Shown here: positions 22,777-31,115 of the stretch, one piece after another
How positions within the stretch are numbered: the first letter of the stretch is position 1
Layout: each line of letters starts with the position of its first letter
From: an uncultured Lachnospiraceae bacterium
Lineage (GTDB): Bacteria; Bacillota; Clostridia; Lachnospirales; Lachnospiraceae
Assembly (NCBI GenBank): GCA_934351925.1
Contig: CAKRJT010000018.1
Location: 1-56,674, forward strand
DNA: 56,674 nt
Direction: 5' to 3'
Position numbers and translations under genes: made by a program
Notes under the pieces: model-generated
What the model saw: only the letters and a program-made list of their open reading frames with translations
What the model was told of the DNA's origin: nothing
Databases searched by the model: none

Positions 22777-25095
22777 TTATTCATCAAAAGAGTCTGCACG
22801 CCTTCTTTTATCCCTCACATCGTAAACCATTACGATAACCATATACATTAGTGCCACCAGCGATATCCTGTCCGCAATTTTCCAGTCAGGCTCGTCCCTG
22901 TAAACGACCTCGACATTCCAGGTGGTGCTCTCAGGCATGATAAAGGATATCTTTCCGGAATTATTCTGGAATATGGCAAGCTCCTCACCCGTGTCGGTGT
23001 TGTATGCATGATAGCCAAAGTAATATATGAGCGGTATGTCAACCCACCCCGTCACGCCGGCATCCGTCTGAACCGTAAATTTGAGGTGTGTGCCCTTTTT
23101 CGAGAGATTGCAGGCTCTTCCTCCACTCACCACGACTGTTCTGTCGTCATATGCACCCGACCATGACCAGCCCGTAACCACTGTTCTCGGTATATACTCT
23201 TCATTTCCGATATTTTTGCAGAAATATTCATCGAGGTCTGTTATGCTGAACTTCTCATACTTCGAGTTGCACTGCGTCGCAATGACCGCCATCTCAAGCG
23301 ACAGTGTCTGACCAAGCGTGACAAGCATGACCACGGCGGTCATTACTCTTGCAAGTGTAAGCCTGCGCCCGTCGCCCGCTGCGAAATATTTTTCCACGAG
23401 GAACTTAGCTGATAATACGAACAGGCCTGTAAAGAACAGGTCAGCAAGCACCGTTATCCTGAAAAGGAACTGAATATTAGTCAGCATATTCGCGAGTGTA
23501 AGCCCCACCCCGCCAAGTCTGTTTACCATAAAATCCAGTATGGCGTTCCACGGAAAATATGCCGAGGTTATCACAATTACAACTATACTCTCCACGAGAA
23601 AAAACTTATACAGCTTTCCCTCCCTGCTCTTAAACACGCCCGCCGCTGCCGCTGCGAACGATGATAGGAACATGAGCGCCGCCGACAAGCCCGGGATAAT
23701 CTTTATCGCCTGCTCGTACCATATTCTGAAGTTGTAATGCGGTATCTGCACATAGAACCAATCGTCGAGTCTGTATCCCATACTCTGCATGTCAGTCTGA
23801 ACATCCGTCCATGCATTTATGTTAAACTCCATTCCCGTTATCGTCTGTACGAACGGGACAAGAAAAAACGCATTGAGTGCCAGTGTCGCCACGGTGAACT
23901 TTAACAGCACCACAAATGTATCCCTGTTAAAGGTTTTCCTGAAACAGAACACACATATCAGTATCATCGCAACGCCGAATATCTCTGTGCTGATTATATG
24001 GTTCTCCACCACGAGGCTGAACGCAAGCGTCAGCTTCACCCACAGTCTTTTATACGCGGCGTCATGCTCTGCCGTAAACACATCGTAAAATACGTTGGCA
24101 AGCAGCGGCAGCACAGCCATCGCCGATGCCTCCGATATGGCTCCCCTCGAGTACATGTTGATAAACTTGTAGGTAAACAGCGTGAAGCAGAAGCTTCCGG
24201 CAATCCCCCACTTTCTGTCCCGGGTTATCTTCTTAAAAAAGAAATATGAATTGACAACCATTATGATATTGAGGAACATGACAAAAATCTTGTAGCTGAA
24301 CTGCAGTGAAAAGCCAATCAGTCTCGCCGCAACCGGAATATAGAAAAAGAGGCTCCCGTAGAAGGTCGACACCGCATAACCATATCCGTTAAGATACACG
24401 CTGTCAACCCTCACCGGAAACTGCCCCGCAAGCAGCGACTCCTTGATACCCTCAATCCTGTTAAGATGGAACACCGAGTCCGCGCCCATCTGCAGATAAG
24501 GCGTAAAAACCGGAAGCGCACCTACAAAGGTGATGGCTGCAAGCGCCGTCAGAACCTTCACAGACTCCTTTTTTATCTTCCCGCGCACAATGCAGTACAC
24601 AAGACAGGTGGCGCCAATCGCAAGCAGCACCAGAATAACACATACATACGCGGCAAAATCAGTCTCCCTTATGATGACTCGATTCACTCTGACCGCATCG
24701 CTTGAGTACATGTTCGTGAGCTTAATCTCCACGTCATTTTTCACTCCGGTGACCCAGTACTCGAGCTCATACTCGCTGTAGGCATCTCTCAAAATCTGCC
24801 CCTCCGAGTTGACATGACCGTAAAATAATCCGTCTTTGGCTCCCTCGACGCCCACTGCCAGGGCATCCTCCGTCCGCGAGTACTCCACCCTATATATATA
24901 TCTTCCGAATCGCTGGTTATCCACCCGCAGAGTGTACTCCGTATCAAACTGCGGTATGTCGTAGCCGGCGCTCCATTTCGGAACAAAAATATAAATCAGG
25001 GCGGCAAGCAATAGCAGAAGCTCGACCATAAACACAATCGAAAATCTGCCAAGACGCTTTACCGCCCCCTTAACTCTGTCAGTCCTGTCTGCCAT
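22777..25095 (-). CDS. Large polytopic membrane protein, GT-C-like (PTPS-related domain)
   Basis: A 772-aa protein: an N-terminal helix (about 18-40), an extracytoplasmic beta-rich segment (about 45-145), then about ten or more membrane helices, and a C-terminal extracytoplasmic domain (about 640-745) before a last helix. The block MGADSVFHLNRIEGIKESLL at about 203-222 followed by FPVRVDSVYLNGYGYAVSTF is typical of the PTPS-related membrane domain (PF10131-like), which shares the GT-C glycosyltransferase layout with an acidic residue in the first loop. An envelope glycosyltransferase using a lipid-linked sugar is the best guess; the substrate is unknown. It lies between spoVAB and spoVAC and may be coexpressed with them. 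Confidence 0.7.
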   Translation of the reverse strand: MADRTDRVKGAVKRLGRFSIVFMVELLLLLAALIYIFVPKWSAGYDIPQFDTEYTLRVDNQRFGRYIYRVEYSRTEDALAVGVEGAKDGLFYGHVNSEGQILRDAYSEYELEYWVTGVKNDVEIKLTNMYSSDAVRVNRVIIRETDFAAYVCVILVLLAIGATCLVYCIVRGKIKKESVKVLTALAAITFVGALPVFTPYLQMGADSVFHLNRIEGIKESLLAGQFPVRVDSVYLNGYGYAVSTFYGSLFFYIPVAARLIGFSLQFSYKIFVMFLNIIMVVNSYFFFKKITRDRKWGIAGSFCFTLFTYKFINMYSRGAISEASAMAVLPLLANVFYDVFTAEHDAAYKRLWVKLTLAFSLVVENHIISTEIFGVAMILICVFCFRKTFNRDTFVVLLKFTVATLALNAFFLVPFVQTITGMEFNINAWTDVQTDMQSMGYRLDDWFYVQIPHYNFRIWYEQAIKIIPGLSAALMFLSSFAAAAAGVFKSREGKLYKFFLVESIVVIVITSAYFPWNAILDFMVNRLGGVGLTLANMLTNIQFLFRITVLADLFFTGLFVLSAKFLVEKYFAAGDGRRLTLARVMTAVVMLVTLGQTLSLEMAVIATQCNSKYEKFSITDLDEYFCKNIGNEEYIPRTVVTGWSWSGAYDDRTVVVSGGRACNLSKKGTHLKFTVQTDAGVTGWVDIPLIYYFGYHAYNTDTGEELAIFQNNSGKISFIMPESTTWNVEVVYRDEPDWKIADRISLVALMYMVIVMVYDVRDKRRRADSFDE

Positions 25096-25178
25096 ATCGT
25101 TCCCAATTACCTTTCATCTTTAATTATCGCACATCATCATATTATCTGTAAATGAAGTAAAAAGCAATACCTCTTTGC

Positions 25179-25610
25179 TCACACCTTCATGTCAAAAAAG
25201 TAAAAAAGCAGGTTCCCGATGCACTTTCCGAGCGCAAAGGCGACAATCACCACCGGCAGACCCGTCGTAATCTTCGCACGCCTGAAAAACACGGGCACCG
25301 TCTTTATCGTCTCGGCAAGCGCTATTATAAGGCTTCCTACAAATATCCCGTAACAGAGCCCCGCCACAAGGAGGAAAAGCCGTCCTGCGCCGCCCATGCC
25401 GAAGGTGAGTCCAAGCGACCACCAGGCATTTCCCAGAACAGCCCCCGCCGCCAAGGTATTCTCATAGGTCTTTATATACCCCGCCGTCCTCGTCCTCTGT
25501 GCGTAGGTTGTGACAACGCCTATGGCAGTGATGAAGGCGAAGAAACCCGCTGCGACCATGGCTCCGGCGCAGAGTCCTGCCACAATAAGAAAAGCCGCTT
25601 TAATCCACAT
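25179..25610 (-). CDS. spoVAB: Stage V sporulation protein AB
   Basis: A 143-aa protein with four to five hydrophobic helices (IKAAFLIVAGLCAGAMVAAG, LGNAWWSLGLTFGMGGAG, LVAGLCYGIFVGSLIIALAE, FALGKCIGNLLFYFF), matching SpoVAB, a membrane subunit encoded with SpoVAA. The ATG giving MWIKAAF overlaps the end of spoVAA by 11 bp, indicating translational coupling. Its exact role in dipicolinate transport is not established. Confidence 0.9.
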   Translation of the reverse strand: MWIKAAFLIVAGLCAGAMVAAGFFAFITAIGVVTTYAQRTRTAGYIKTYENTLAAGAVLGNAWWSLGLTFGMGGAGRLFLLVAGLCYGIFVGSLIIALAETIKTVPVFFRRAKITTGLPVVIVAFALGKCIGNLLFYFFDMKV

Positions 25611-26226
25611 CAATCTCGTTCTTCTCCCTCTCACTCTGCTTAATCATCGCCGTATCGACATCGTCCTCATACAGACGCATCTCAACCTCGAGCGGCGTCG
25701 GGTCCTTGCCAAACTTCCAGCTTCCGAAGTGTCCGTAAAAGACTATAATTCCCACGGCAAGCCCTATGGAATAGCTTATTTCAAGTATCCTGCTGCCTGA
25801 GTTCCCACTGCCGTACACCAGCTCATATATCCTCGTGAACATATCCGCCATGCCTACATCGTTGTTGTACGCCATGACCGCGAAGCCACCGCCAAGCAGC
25901 GTGATAAGGCAGATTAAGAATACCTTGGTGTACTCGGCAGCCTTCCCCTTGCCCTTCATGTCCTTGTGCTCTATCACCACGTCCTGCTCACCGTCGCTCT
26001 CGACCACAGCCCCCGGAAACTCCTTTAGTATGCACTCTATGACCTTCAGGACGCTGACCACATAGCGGCGCGTCGAGCCTGCCTCCGTCTTTAGTATCTT
26101 TATCGCCTTTATCCTGCTGCAAATATGCCTGTCCACACAGTACACGCTCGCAATGTCACTTATGAACACGTCCGTGCCGGCAAGGCACACGCTCTTGTTC
26201 AGCTTAATATACACTGTCTGCTCCAT
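25600..26226 (-). CDS. spoVAA: Stage V sporulation protein AA
   Basis: A 208-aa protein with an N-terminal soluble domain (YIKLNKSVCLAGTDVFISDI, then a basic segment) and two C-terminal membrane helices (FLICLITLLGGGFAVMAYN; ISYSIGLAVGIIVFYGHFGS), followed by a cytoplasmic charged tail, as in SpoVAA. The start follows GAGG by 6 nt. It lies 94 bp downstream of sigF in the same direction, the arrangement found in Bacillus (spoIIA followed by spoVA), although in Bacillus the spoVA promoter is sigma-G dependent. spoVAB overlaps its end. Confidence 0.92.
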   Translation of the reverse strand: MEQTVYIKLNKSVCLAGTDVFISDIASVYCVDRHICSRIKAIKILKTEAGSTRRYVVSVLKVIECILKEFPGAVVESDGEQDVVIEHKDMKGKGKAAEYTKVFLICLITLLGGGFAVMAYNNDVGMADMFTRIYELVYGSGNSGSRILEISYSIGLAVGIIVFYGHFGSWKFGKDPTPLEVEMRLYEDDVDTAMIKQSEREKNEIDVD

Positions 26227-26319
26227 AGCCGTCCTCTTTTCAAACCGCATAATTTTTCAGGTTCAAATTACAACACCCATTCAAGTGCTAATATTGCCTG
26301 TGCTCTATCTATTTATGCA

Positions 26320-27066
26320 TTAAAGAGTGATAAAGCCGCGAAGTTTTTTTAATATTTTTTTCTCGAGACGGCTGACCTGAACCTGGCTTATGCCAAGCTC
26401 GTCTGCAACCTGCGTCTGTGTCATCTCCCTGAAATACCTCAGCATGATAAGCTTCCTCTCCGTCTCGTCAAGCTCCACCATAAGCTGCTCTAACAGCATG
26501 GAATTTAAAAGCCTCTCCTGCGCGCCCGCAAAGCCATCCTTCGCCGAAGCTGTCTCCCCCACCGAGAGCTTGTCCACGAGATATATCTCATTCCCGTCGT
26601 TCTGGTATATGGTTCTGTATATCGACTCCACATCGGTATTCGCCTCGAGCGCCATCACGACGTCCTCGATCGACAGTTCCGTCGCCGCCGCAAGCTCCTC
26701 TATGGTCGCCTCCCTTCCGTTTTTTGACACGAGTTCATCTGAGGCGCGCTTTATCCTGTAGCCGTTCTCCTTGAGCGAACGGCTGACCTTGAGCATACCG
26801 TCGTCCCGGAGAAATCTCTTTATCTCCCCGGCTATCATCGGAACCGCATAGGTCGAAAACTTCACATCAAAGCTGTCATCAAATTTGTCTATCGCCTTGA
26901 TAAGTCCTATTGTCCCAATCTGGTTTATGTCCTCAAGCTCGCAGCCTCTTCCGATAAAGCGTCTTGATACGCTGTATACAAGTCCCATATTCTCCATCAC
27001 AAGCCTGTCCCTTGCCGCCTTATCGCCATTATGTGCTTTTAAGATAAGTTCCTTGGTATCATCCAT
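26320..27066 (-). CDS. sigF: RNA polymerase sigma-F factor
   Basis: Forespore-specific sigma factor (SpoIIAC), 248 aa. Region 2 is seen as AHNGDKAARDRLVMENMGLV and GCELEDINQIGTIGLIKAID; then KFSTYAVPMIAGEIKRFLRD. Region 3 follows (TIEELAAATELSIEDVVMAL) and region 4 ends with YFREMTQTQVADELGISQVQ, the DNA-binding helix-turn-helix, then VSRLEKKILKKLRG. The ATG giving MDDTKEL is chosen; a GTG three codons earlier is too close to the ribosome binding site. It is third in the spoIIA operon behind its anti-sigma factor SpoIIAB and the antagonist SpoIIAA. Confidence 0.97.
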   Translation of the reverse strand: MDDTKELILKAHNGDKAARDRLVMENMGLVYSVSRRFIGRGCELEDINQIGTIGLIKAIDKFDDSFDVKFSTYAVPMIAGEIKRFLRDDGMLKVSRSLKENGYRIKRASDELVSKNGREATIEELAAATELSIEDVVMALEANTDVESIYRTIYQNDGNEIYLVDKLSVGETASAKDGFAGAQERLLNSMLLEQLMVELDETERKLIMLRYFREMTQTQVADELGISQVQVSRLEKKILKKLRGFITL

Positions 27067-27087
27067 ATATACCACACCCTTATCTTT

Positions 27088-27525
27088 TTATTTATTTTTA
27101 CTTATTTCCTTTTTCATAATAACCTTCGTTCCCTTGCCGGGCTCGGACTCCACCTGAAGGCAGTCCATGAATATCTCCATAAAGGTGAAGCCCATTCCGG
27201 AGCGTTCCTCGAGAGCTCCCGTCGTGTAGAGTGGCTCCATCGCCTTGTTCACATCCTCAATGCCGCAGCCATCATCGCTTATACATATCGTCAATATATT
27301 GTCATCGATGTCCGCCTGCATATGTATCACACCGCCCTGTTTTCTGTAGCCGTGTATAATGGAGTTCGTGACCGCCTCCGACACTGCCGTCTTGATGTCA
27401 TTAATCTCCTCGAGCGTAGGGTCAAGGCGTGCACAGAACGCCGCTATGCACACCCTGGCAAATGCTTCATTTTCGGATACCGCGTCCATTTCCATATAAA
27501 ATCTGTTGCTGCCTGTGCTCATCAT
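27088..27525 (-). CDS. spoIIAB: Anti-sigma-F factor SpoIIAB
   Basis: Serine kinase and anti-sigma factor that holds sigma F inactive and phosphorylates SpoIIAA. The 145-aa GHKL ATPase has the N-box block AVSEAVTNSIIHGYRKQGG, the G1 block ISDDGCGIEDVNKAMEPLYT, and ERSGMGFTFMEIFMDCLQVE, followed by SEPGKGTKVIM. Start and the spoIIAA stop overlap (ATGA), giving translational coupling; GGAGG lies just upstream. Confidence 0.97.
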   Translation of the reverse strand: MMSTGSNRFYMEMDAVSENEAFARVCIAAFCARLDPTLEEINDIKTAVSEAVTNSIIHGYRKQGGVIHMQADIDDNILTICISDDGCGIEDVNKAMEPLYTTGALEERSGMGFTFMEIFMDCLQVESEPGKGTKVIMKKEISKNK

Positions 27526-27869
27526 CTTTTTCCTCCTGCCTCACATAATGCTGCATCTACACTGTCCTTCTCAACCGTGATGGTGTAGAGCCCGGCTATC
27601 TTAAATATTCTCTCCAGCCCTCTTCCTAAGTTCGTCACATATATTTTCCCCCTGTAGGGGGCAAGTCTTTTGTAGCGCCCCATTATGAAGCCTATCCCCG
27701 AGCTGTCCATAAAGCTCTGGTTCTCAAAATCCAGTATCAGATACCTTATCCCCCTGCTCTCAATGACGCCATCGATGGCGTCTCTGAGTTTCTCCGTCAG
27801 ATGGTGGTCTAACTCCTCCTCAAAATGTATAATCAGACATTCTCCCTTCACAGTGTACGGCTCCGCCAT
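27522..27869 (-). CDS. spoIIAA: Anti-anti-sigma factor SpoIIAA
   Basis: A 115-aa STAS-domain protein that, when dephosphorylated by SpoIIE, releases sigma F from SpoIIAB. The phosphorylated serine lies in NQSFMDSSGIGFIMGRYK, and the family strand IRYLILDFE precedes it. First gene of the operon spoIIAA-spoIIAB-sigF. AGGAGGGAAGG precedes the ATG. In Bacillus the operon is read by sigma H; I do not see a convincing sigma-H promoter in the short upstream gap. Confidence 0.96.
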   Translation of the reverse strand: MAEPYTVKGECLIIHFEEELDHHLTEKLRDAIDGVIESRGIRYLILDFENQSFMDSSGIGFIMGRYKRLAPYRGKIYVTNLGRGLERIFKIAGLYTITVEKDSVDAALCEAGGKR

Positions 27870-27901
27870 ATCCTTCCCTCCTTATCTGTCAAAAAATAAA
27901 A

Positions 27902-27937
27902 AAGAACACTCATGCCAAAAATCTCATGCGTGTTCTT
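27902..27937 (-). terminator. Intrinsic terminator after the zinc-ribbon/TPR gene
   Basis: AAGAACAC/GTGTTCTT with a further CATG/CATG extension, loop of 10 nt, followed on the minus strand by TTTTTTATTTTTT. It insulates the spoIIA operon from the upstream housekeeping operon. Confidence 0.9.
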
Positions 27938-27966
27938 AAAAAAATCTTAACGTATCCTTCTATATG

Positions 27967-29484
27967 CTATTCCTGCGTATTCCCATCGGTCTGCAGCCCG
28001 CCCTGCGGCTCACCTGCGTCCGTTGCCTCCGCCTGCGTCTCACTCTCGTTTTCACCCTGCTGTATCCCGGCGGCCGTCGTCTCCTGCAAAAGTTCAGCTT
28101 TAAGCGCCGCTATTCTGGCGTTCACGTCAGCGGCAAATGCCGTCTGAGGAAACCTTGTCAGAAATTCCTCGTAATAGTCAACCGCAGTCTGTGCGTCGTC
28201 GTTCTCCTGCGTGCACAGTCCGAGGTAGTAAGCCGCCTCCTCATTGGTCTCATCATATATCAAAGCTGCCTCAAAATAATTGGCCGCTGAAATATAATCT
28301 TTCTCAAGATATGCCTTCGTTCCCTGTGCATAGAAGCGGTCACCTCCGCCGCTGCACGCATCGGACATGGTGTTATAGACATTCTTCGCCGTCTGTGTAG
28401 GTAAAAGCGCCACATCTATCTTCTGTAACAATATGAGTGCCTGTGCAAAATCGTAGCTCACATAGGCATCTGCCGCATCTATGAGAAGCGAATACATGTT
28501 GGACTCGCCATTCTCCCCTGTATATCCTGCAAGCTGCTTTGAAAGATTATCCCTCTCCTTGGTAAGTGACTCTATCTGTGACTTTAGGTTCGCTATGTCG
28601 ACAGAGTTGGCTGCAAGCTGCTCGCTGTAGTCGAGCACAATCTGTTTATTATCGTAATTGAGACTCGATATCTTTGACGGAAGAATAAGAAACCACACTA
28701 ATGCCGCGCCGAGCACCACTCCAAGCAATATGCTGAGCACGGTAAAAATGCCGTTGCTCGGCTCCTTGTAGGAGTTCGGCGGGATAATTACATCATGCCC
28801 TGTCACCGACGGCTGCTGCACCTTCTTTTTCTTCTTAAATACCGCCTCTGTATCCTCGTCCTCTTTCGCAAGGCTTCCGTCAAGCTCTGAGAGGTAGCGG
28901 AGAGCAAGTGTGTTGTTCCTGTCAGTCTTTAATACTCTCTGGAAACATTTTCTTGCCCTGTCGTTCTGCCCGTCCTTCCACAGAAGAAGTCCAAGCAGCA
29001 GACCCGCCTTTACAAGCTTAGGGTTCATGGTGACAACCTTTTTAAGCTGAATGACCGACATGTCCACAGCCCCCTCCTTAGCATATCTGAGGGAGATATT
29101 GAAACGCTTTATCGCCTGGTTCATAAGCTCAAGCTTGTTCGGGTTGTCCTGAACCTTCTTTATATAGACCTCGGCCACATTCCTGTCCGGCTTTAGGTTC
29201 TTGCTCACAACCCACTCCGACAAAGCCATGACGACCTCGCCCATCTCAAAATAGACAAGTCCTAAGAGGTTTCTCGCCTTGATATTGTCCTTATTTATGC
29301 TGAGGCTTGTTCTGAGGCTCTCCACGGCACCCGTCAGATCGCGCACCTTCGCCTTCTCAAGCCCCTGATTGTAATATGTGTTGGAAGCCTTGACAACTAT
29401 TCTGTAAACGGACACGTCCGCTCCACATTTAAGGCAGTAATCGCTGTTGTTGTCGAGCTGGCTGTTACATTTATAACACTTCAT
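27967..29484 (-). CDS. Zinc-ribbon, TPR and coiled-coil membrane protein
   Basis: A 505-aa protein with modules in order: zinc ribbon (C3-x2-C6, C17-x2-C20), TPR-like repeats (about 35-210; for example AVESLRTSLSINKDNIKARN and RARKCFQRVLKTDRNNTLAL), a basic linker with poly-Lys, one membrane helix (about 255-278, VLSILLGVVLGAALVWFLIL), a coiled coil (about 285-325, ANLKSQIESLTKERDNLSKQ) and extracytoplasmic TPR repeats (about 335-460), ending in a Gln/Glu/Thr-rich tail. A scaffold or assembly role is likely, but the partner is unknown. It follows a 47-aa ORF and folC in the same direction. Confidence 0.85.
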   Translation of the reverse strand: MKCYKCNSQLDNNSDYCLKCGADVSVYRIVVKASNTYYNQGLEKAKVRDLTGAVESLRTSLSINKDNIKARNLLGLVYFEMGEVVMALSEWVVSKNLKPDRNVAEVYIKKVQDNPNKLELMNQAIKRFNISLRYAKEGAVDMSVIQLKKVVTMNPKLVKAGLLLGLLLWKDGQNDRARKCFQRVLKTDRNNTLALRYLSELDGSLAKEDEDTEAVFKKKKKVQQPSVTGHDVIIPPNSYKEPSNGIFTVLSILLGVVLGAALVWFLILPSKISSLNYDNKQIVLDYSEQLAANSVDIANLKSQIESLTKERDNLSKQLAGYTGENGESNMYSLLIDAADAYVSYDFAQALILLQKIDVALLPTQTAKNVYNTMSDACSGGGDRFYAQGTKAYLEKDYISAANYFEAALIYDETNEEAAYYLGLCTQENDDAQTAVDYYEEFLTRFPQTAFAADVNARIAALKAELLQETTAAGIQQGENESETQAEATDAGEPQGGLQTDGNTQE

Positions 29485-29504
29485 CTTGTTCCTCCGGGCT
29501 AAAA

Positions 29505-29648
29505 CTACTTGCTCTCGACGGTCTTTGTTATAATCTTATCAATAATGTCCGTCACATCAATCGTATTATTTCCATATATGGCATCCTCAGCCTCATCAAC
29601 CTCCTGGCTTGGCTGAAATTTCTTAATTTCCTCATCAAAATCAATCAT
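29505..29648 (-). CDS. Small acidic protein, 47 aa
   Basis: An ORF too short for usual cut-offs: it begins MIDFDEEIKKFQPSQEVDEA, contains EDAIYGNNTIDVTDIID, and ends TKTVESK. GAGG lies 7 nt upstream of the ATG. It fits exactly between folC (14 bp upstream) and the zinc-ribbon/TPR gene (20 bp downstream), all in one direction, and the composition (acidic, helical, no low-complexity) looks genuine. I recall similar small acidic proteins between folC and TPR-type genes in other Lachnospiraceae, but cannot check. Function unknown. Confidence 0.75.
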   Translation of the reverse strand: MIDFDEEIKKFQPSQEVDEAEDAIYGNNTIDVTDIIDKIITKTVESK

Positions 29649-29662
29649 CTTTAATCCTCTTT

Positions 29663-30976
29663 TCAAATAAAGTGAACCATCTCAGGTGTCTCTTCCACAA
29701 TCCGCTTAATCTCTCCCACAAGGTAAAGTGAACCTGCTATGAACACTCTGTCATCGACTTTTTTAAGCTCCATAACCTTCAGGAATGCCTCTCCTGCCGT
29801 CTCCTCAAGATACACAGGCTTATCGGTGTACTTTCTGAAGGTCTCTAAAAATACCTCAGCCGGCATCGCCCTGTTGGTGTACTCAACCGTACTGACAACA
29901 TACTCGTCAAATGCCTGCGACTCGCATATCTCCTTAATCATCACGTCGTAAGCCTTGTCGGCAACTGCTGAGAACATAAGTATCTGTCTTCTGTCCTTCA
30001 TCGATTTCGCCGTCTCTAGAAATGCCCTTATGCCGTCCTCGTTGTGAGCGCCGTCGACATACACCTCCGGCATCAGCTCCTCCATGCGCCCTTCCCAGAA
30101 CGCCGTCTTAACGCCCTCCTGTATCTGCGTGTGTGTCAGGTGACAGCCCCCCTCAGCAGCAAGCCATGCAAGGGCTGTTGCCGCAAGCGAGGAATTCCAC
30201 ACCTGATAGAGCGCCGCACTCGAAACCGAAAAAATCTCATTATTATAATATCTGTTATTTAAGCAAAAATCAATAAATTTACCTCTTTTTTGAACCGAGG
30301 ATACACTGCTGTCATCAATAACCTCATACGGAGCTTTTCTTTCCAGCGCAGTTTTCTCAATGACGCCGCGCACTCTCTTATCTCCGCCGTAGAATACCAG
30401 CGGAACACCGGGCTTTATTATTCCCGCCTTCTCTGAGGCAATCTCCCCGATTGTGTTACCCAGCACATGCATGTGATCCATGCTCACGCTCGTTATCACC
30501 GTCATAAGCGGCTTCTTTATCACATTGGTTGAGTCGAGCCTTCCACCCATGCCTGTCTCAAGAACGATATAGTCCATGCCCTGCTCCTTATACACGAGCA
30601 TAGCCATTCCGAATAAGAACTCAAAATAAGCCGGATGCTTTCCACCCGACTGCTCCATCCTGTGTGCCGCCTCAAGCACCCTCTCATACGCACCATCAAA
30701 TATCTCGTCCGATACAGGTACATTGTCTATCTGTATTCTCTCGTTAATCTTCACGAGATGCGGAGATATGAAAAGTCCCGTCCTATACCCCGCCCTCACG
30801 AGCGTGTTGGATATGTACGAGCACACAGACCCTTTTCCGTTAGTCCCGGCAACATGAATAATCTTCATGCCCGAGGTATCTATTCCGAGCTCTTCAAGTA
30901 AAAGCTCTGTATTTTTAAGCTCCGTCTTTCCCGCAAACTTGGGAATGGAGTTAATATATTCCTCTGCCTTTGTCAT
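29663..30976 (-). CDS. folC: Folylpolyglutamate synthase / dihydrofolate synthase
   Basis: Adds glutamate to folates (and, in bifunctional members, to dihydropteroate); Mur ligase superfamily, 437 aa. The P-loop HVAGTNGKGSVCSYISNTLV is at about residues 40-59; other family blocks are FISPHLVKINERIQID, VLETGMGGRLDSTNVI, VSMDHMHVLGNTIGEIASEK and AGIIKPGVPLV, with the C-terminal domain carrying VDGAHNEDGIRAFLE. The ATG is 6 nt after GGAGG; longer frames lack family sequence. It heads a run folC, 47-aa ORF, TPR protein. Confidence 0.96.
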   Translation of the reverse strand: MTKAEEYINSIPKFAGKTELKNTELLLEELGIDTSGMKIIHVAGTNGKGSVCSYISNTLVRAGYRTGLFISPHLVKINERIQIDNVPVSDEIFDGAYERVLEAAHRMEQSGGKHPAYFEFLFGMAMLVYKEQGMDYIVLETGMGGRLDSTNVIKKPLMTVITSVSMDHMHVLGNTIGEIASEKAGIIKPGVPLVFYGGDKRVRGVIEKTALERKAPYEVIDDSSVSSVQKRGKFIDFCLNNRYYNNEIFSVSSAALYQVWNSSLAATALAWLAAEGGCHLTHTQIQEGVKTAFWEGRMEELMPEVYVDGAHNEDGIRAFLETAKSMKDRRQILMFSAVADKAYDVMIKEICESQAFDEYVVSTVEYTNRAMPAEVFLETFRKYTDKPVYLEETAGEAFLKVMELKKVDDRVFIAGSLYLVGEIKRIVEETPEMVHFI

Positions 30977-31115
30977 ATTAAGCCTCCATGCCACCGCCAC
31001 ACAGCGGCATAATTCATTTCCATTATAAAGGAACAATCCTTTTTCATGTTATCTTATCGCTTTTATAATGGAAGTGCAAGAATATTTTATCGCAAAATAC
31101 GACAAAAAGCCCTTA

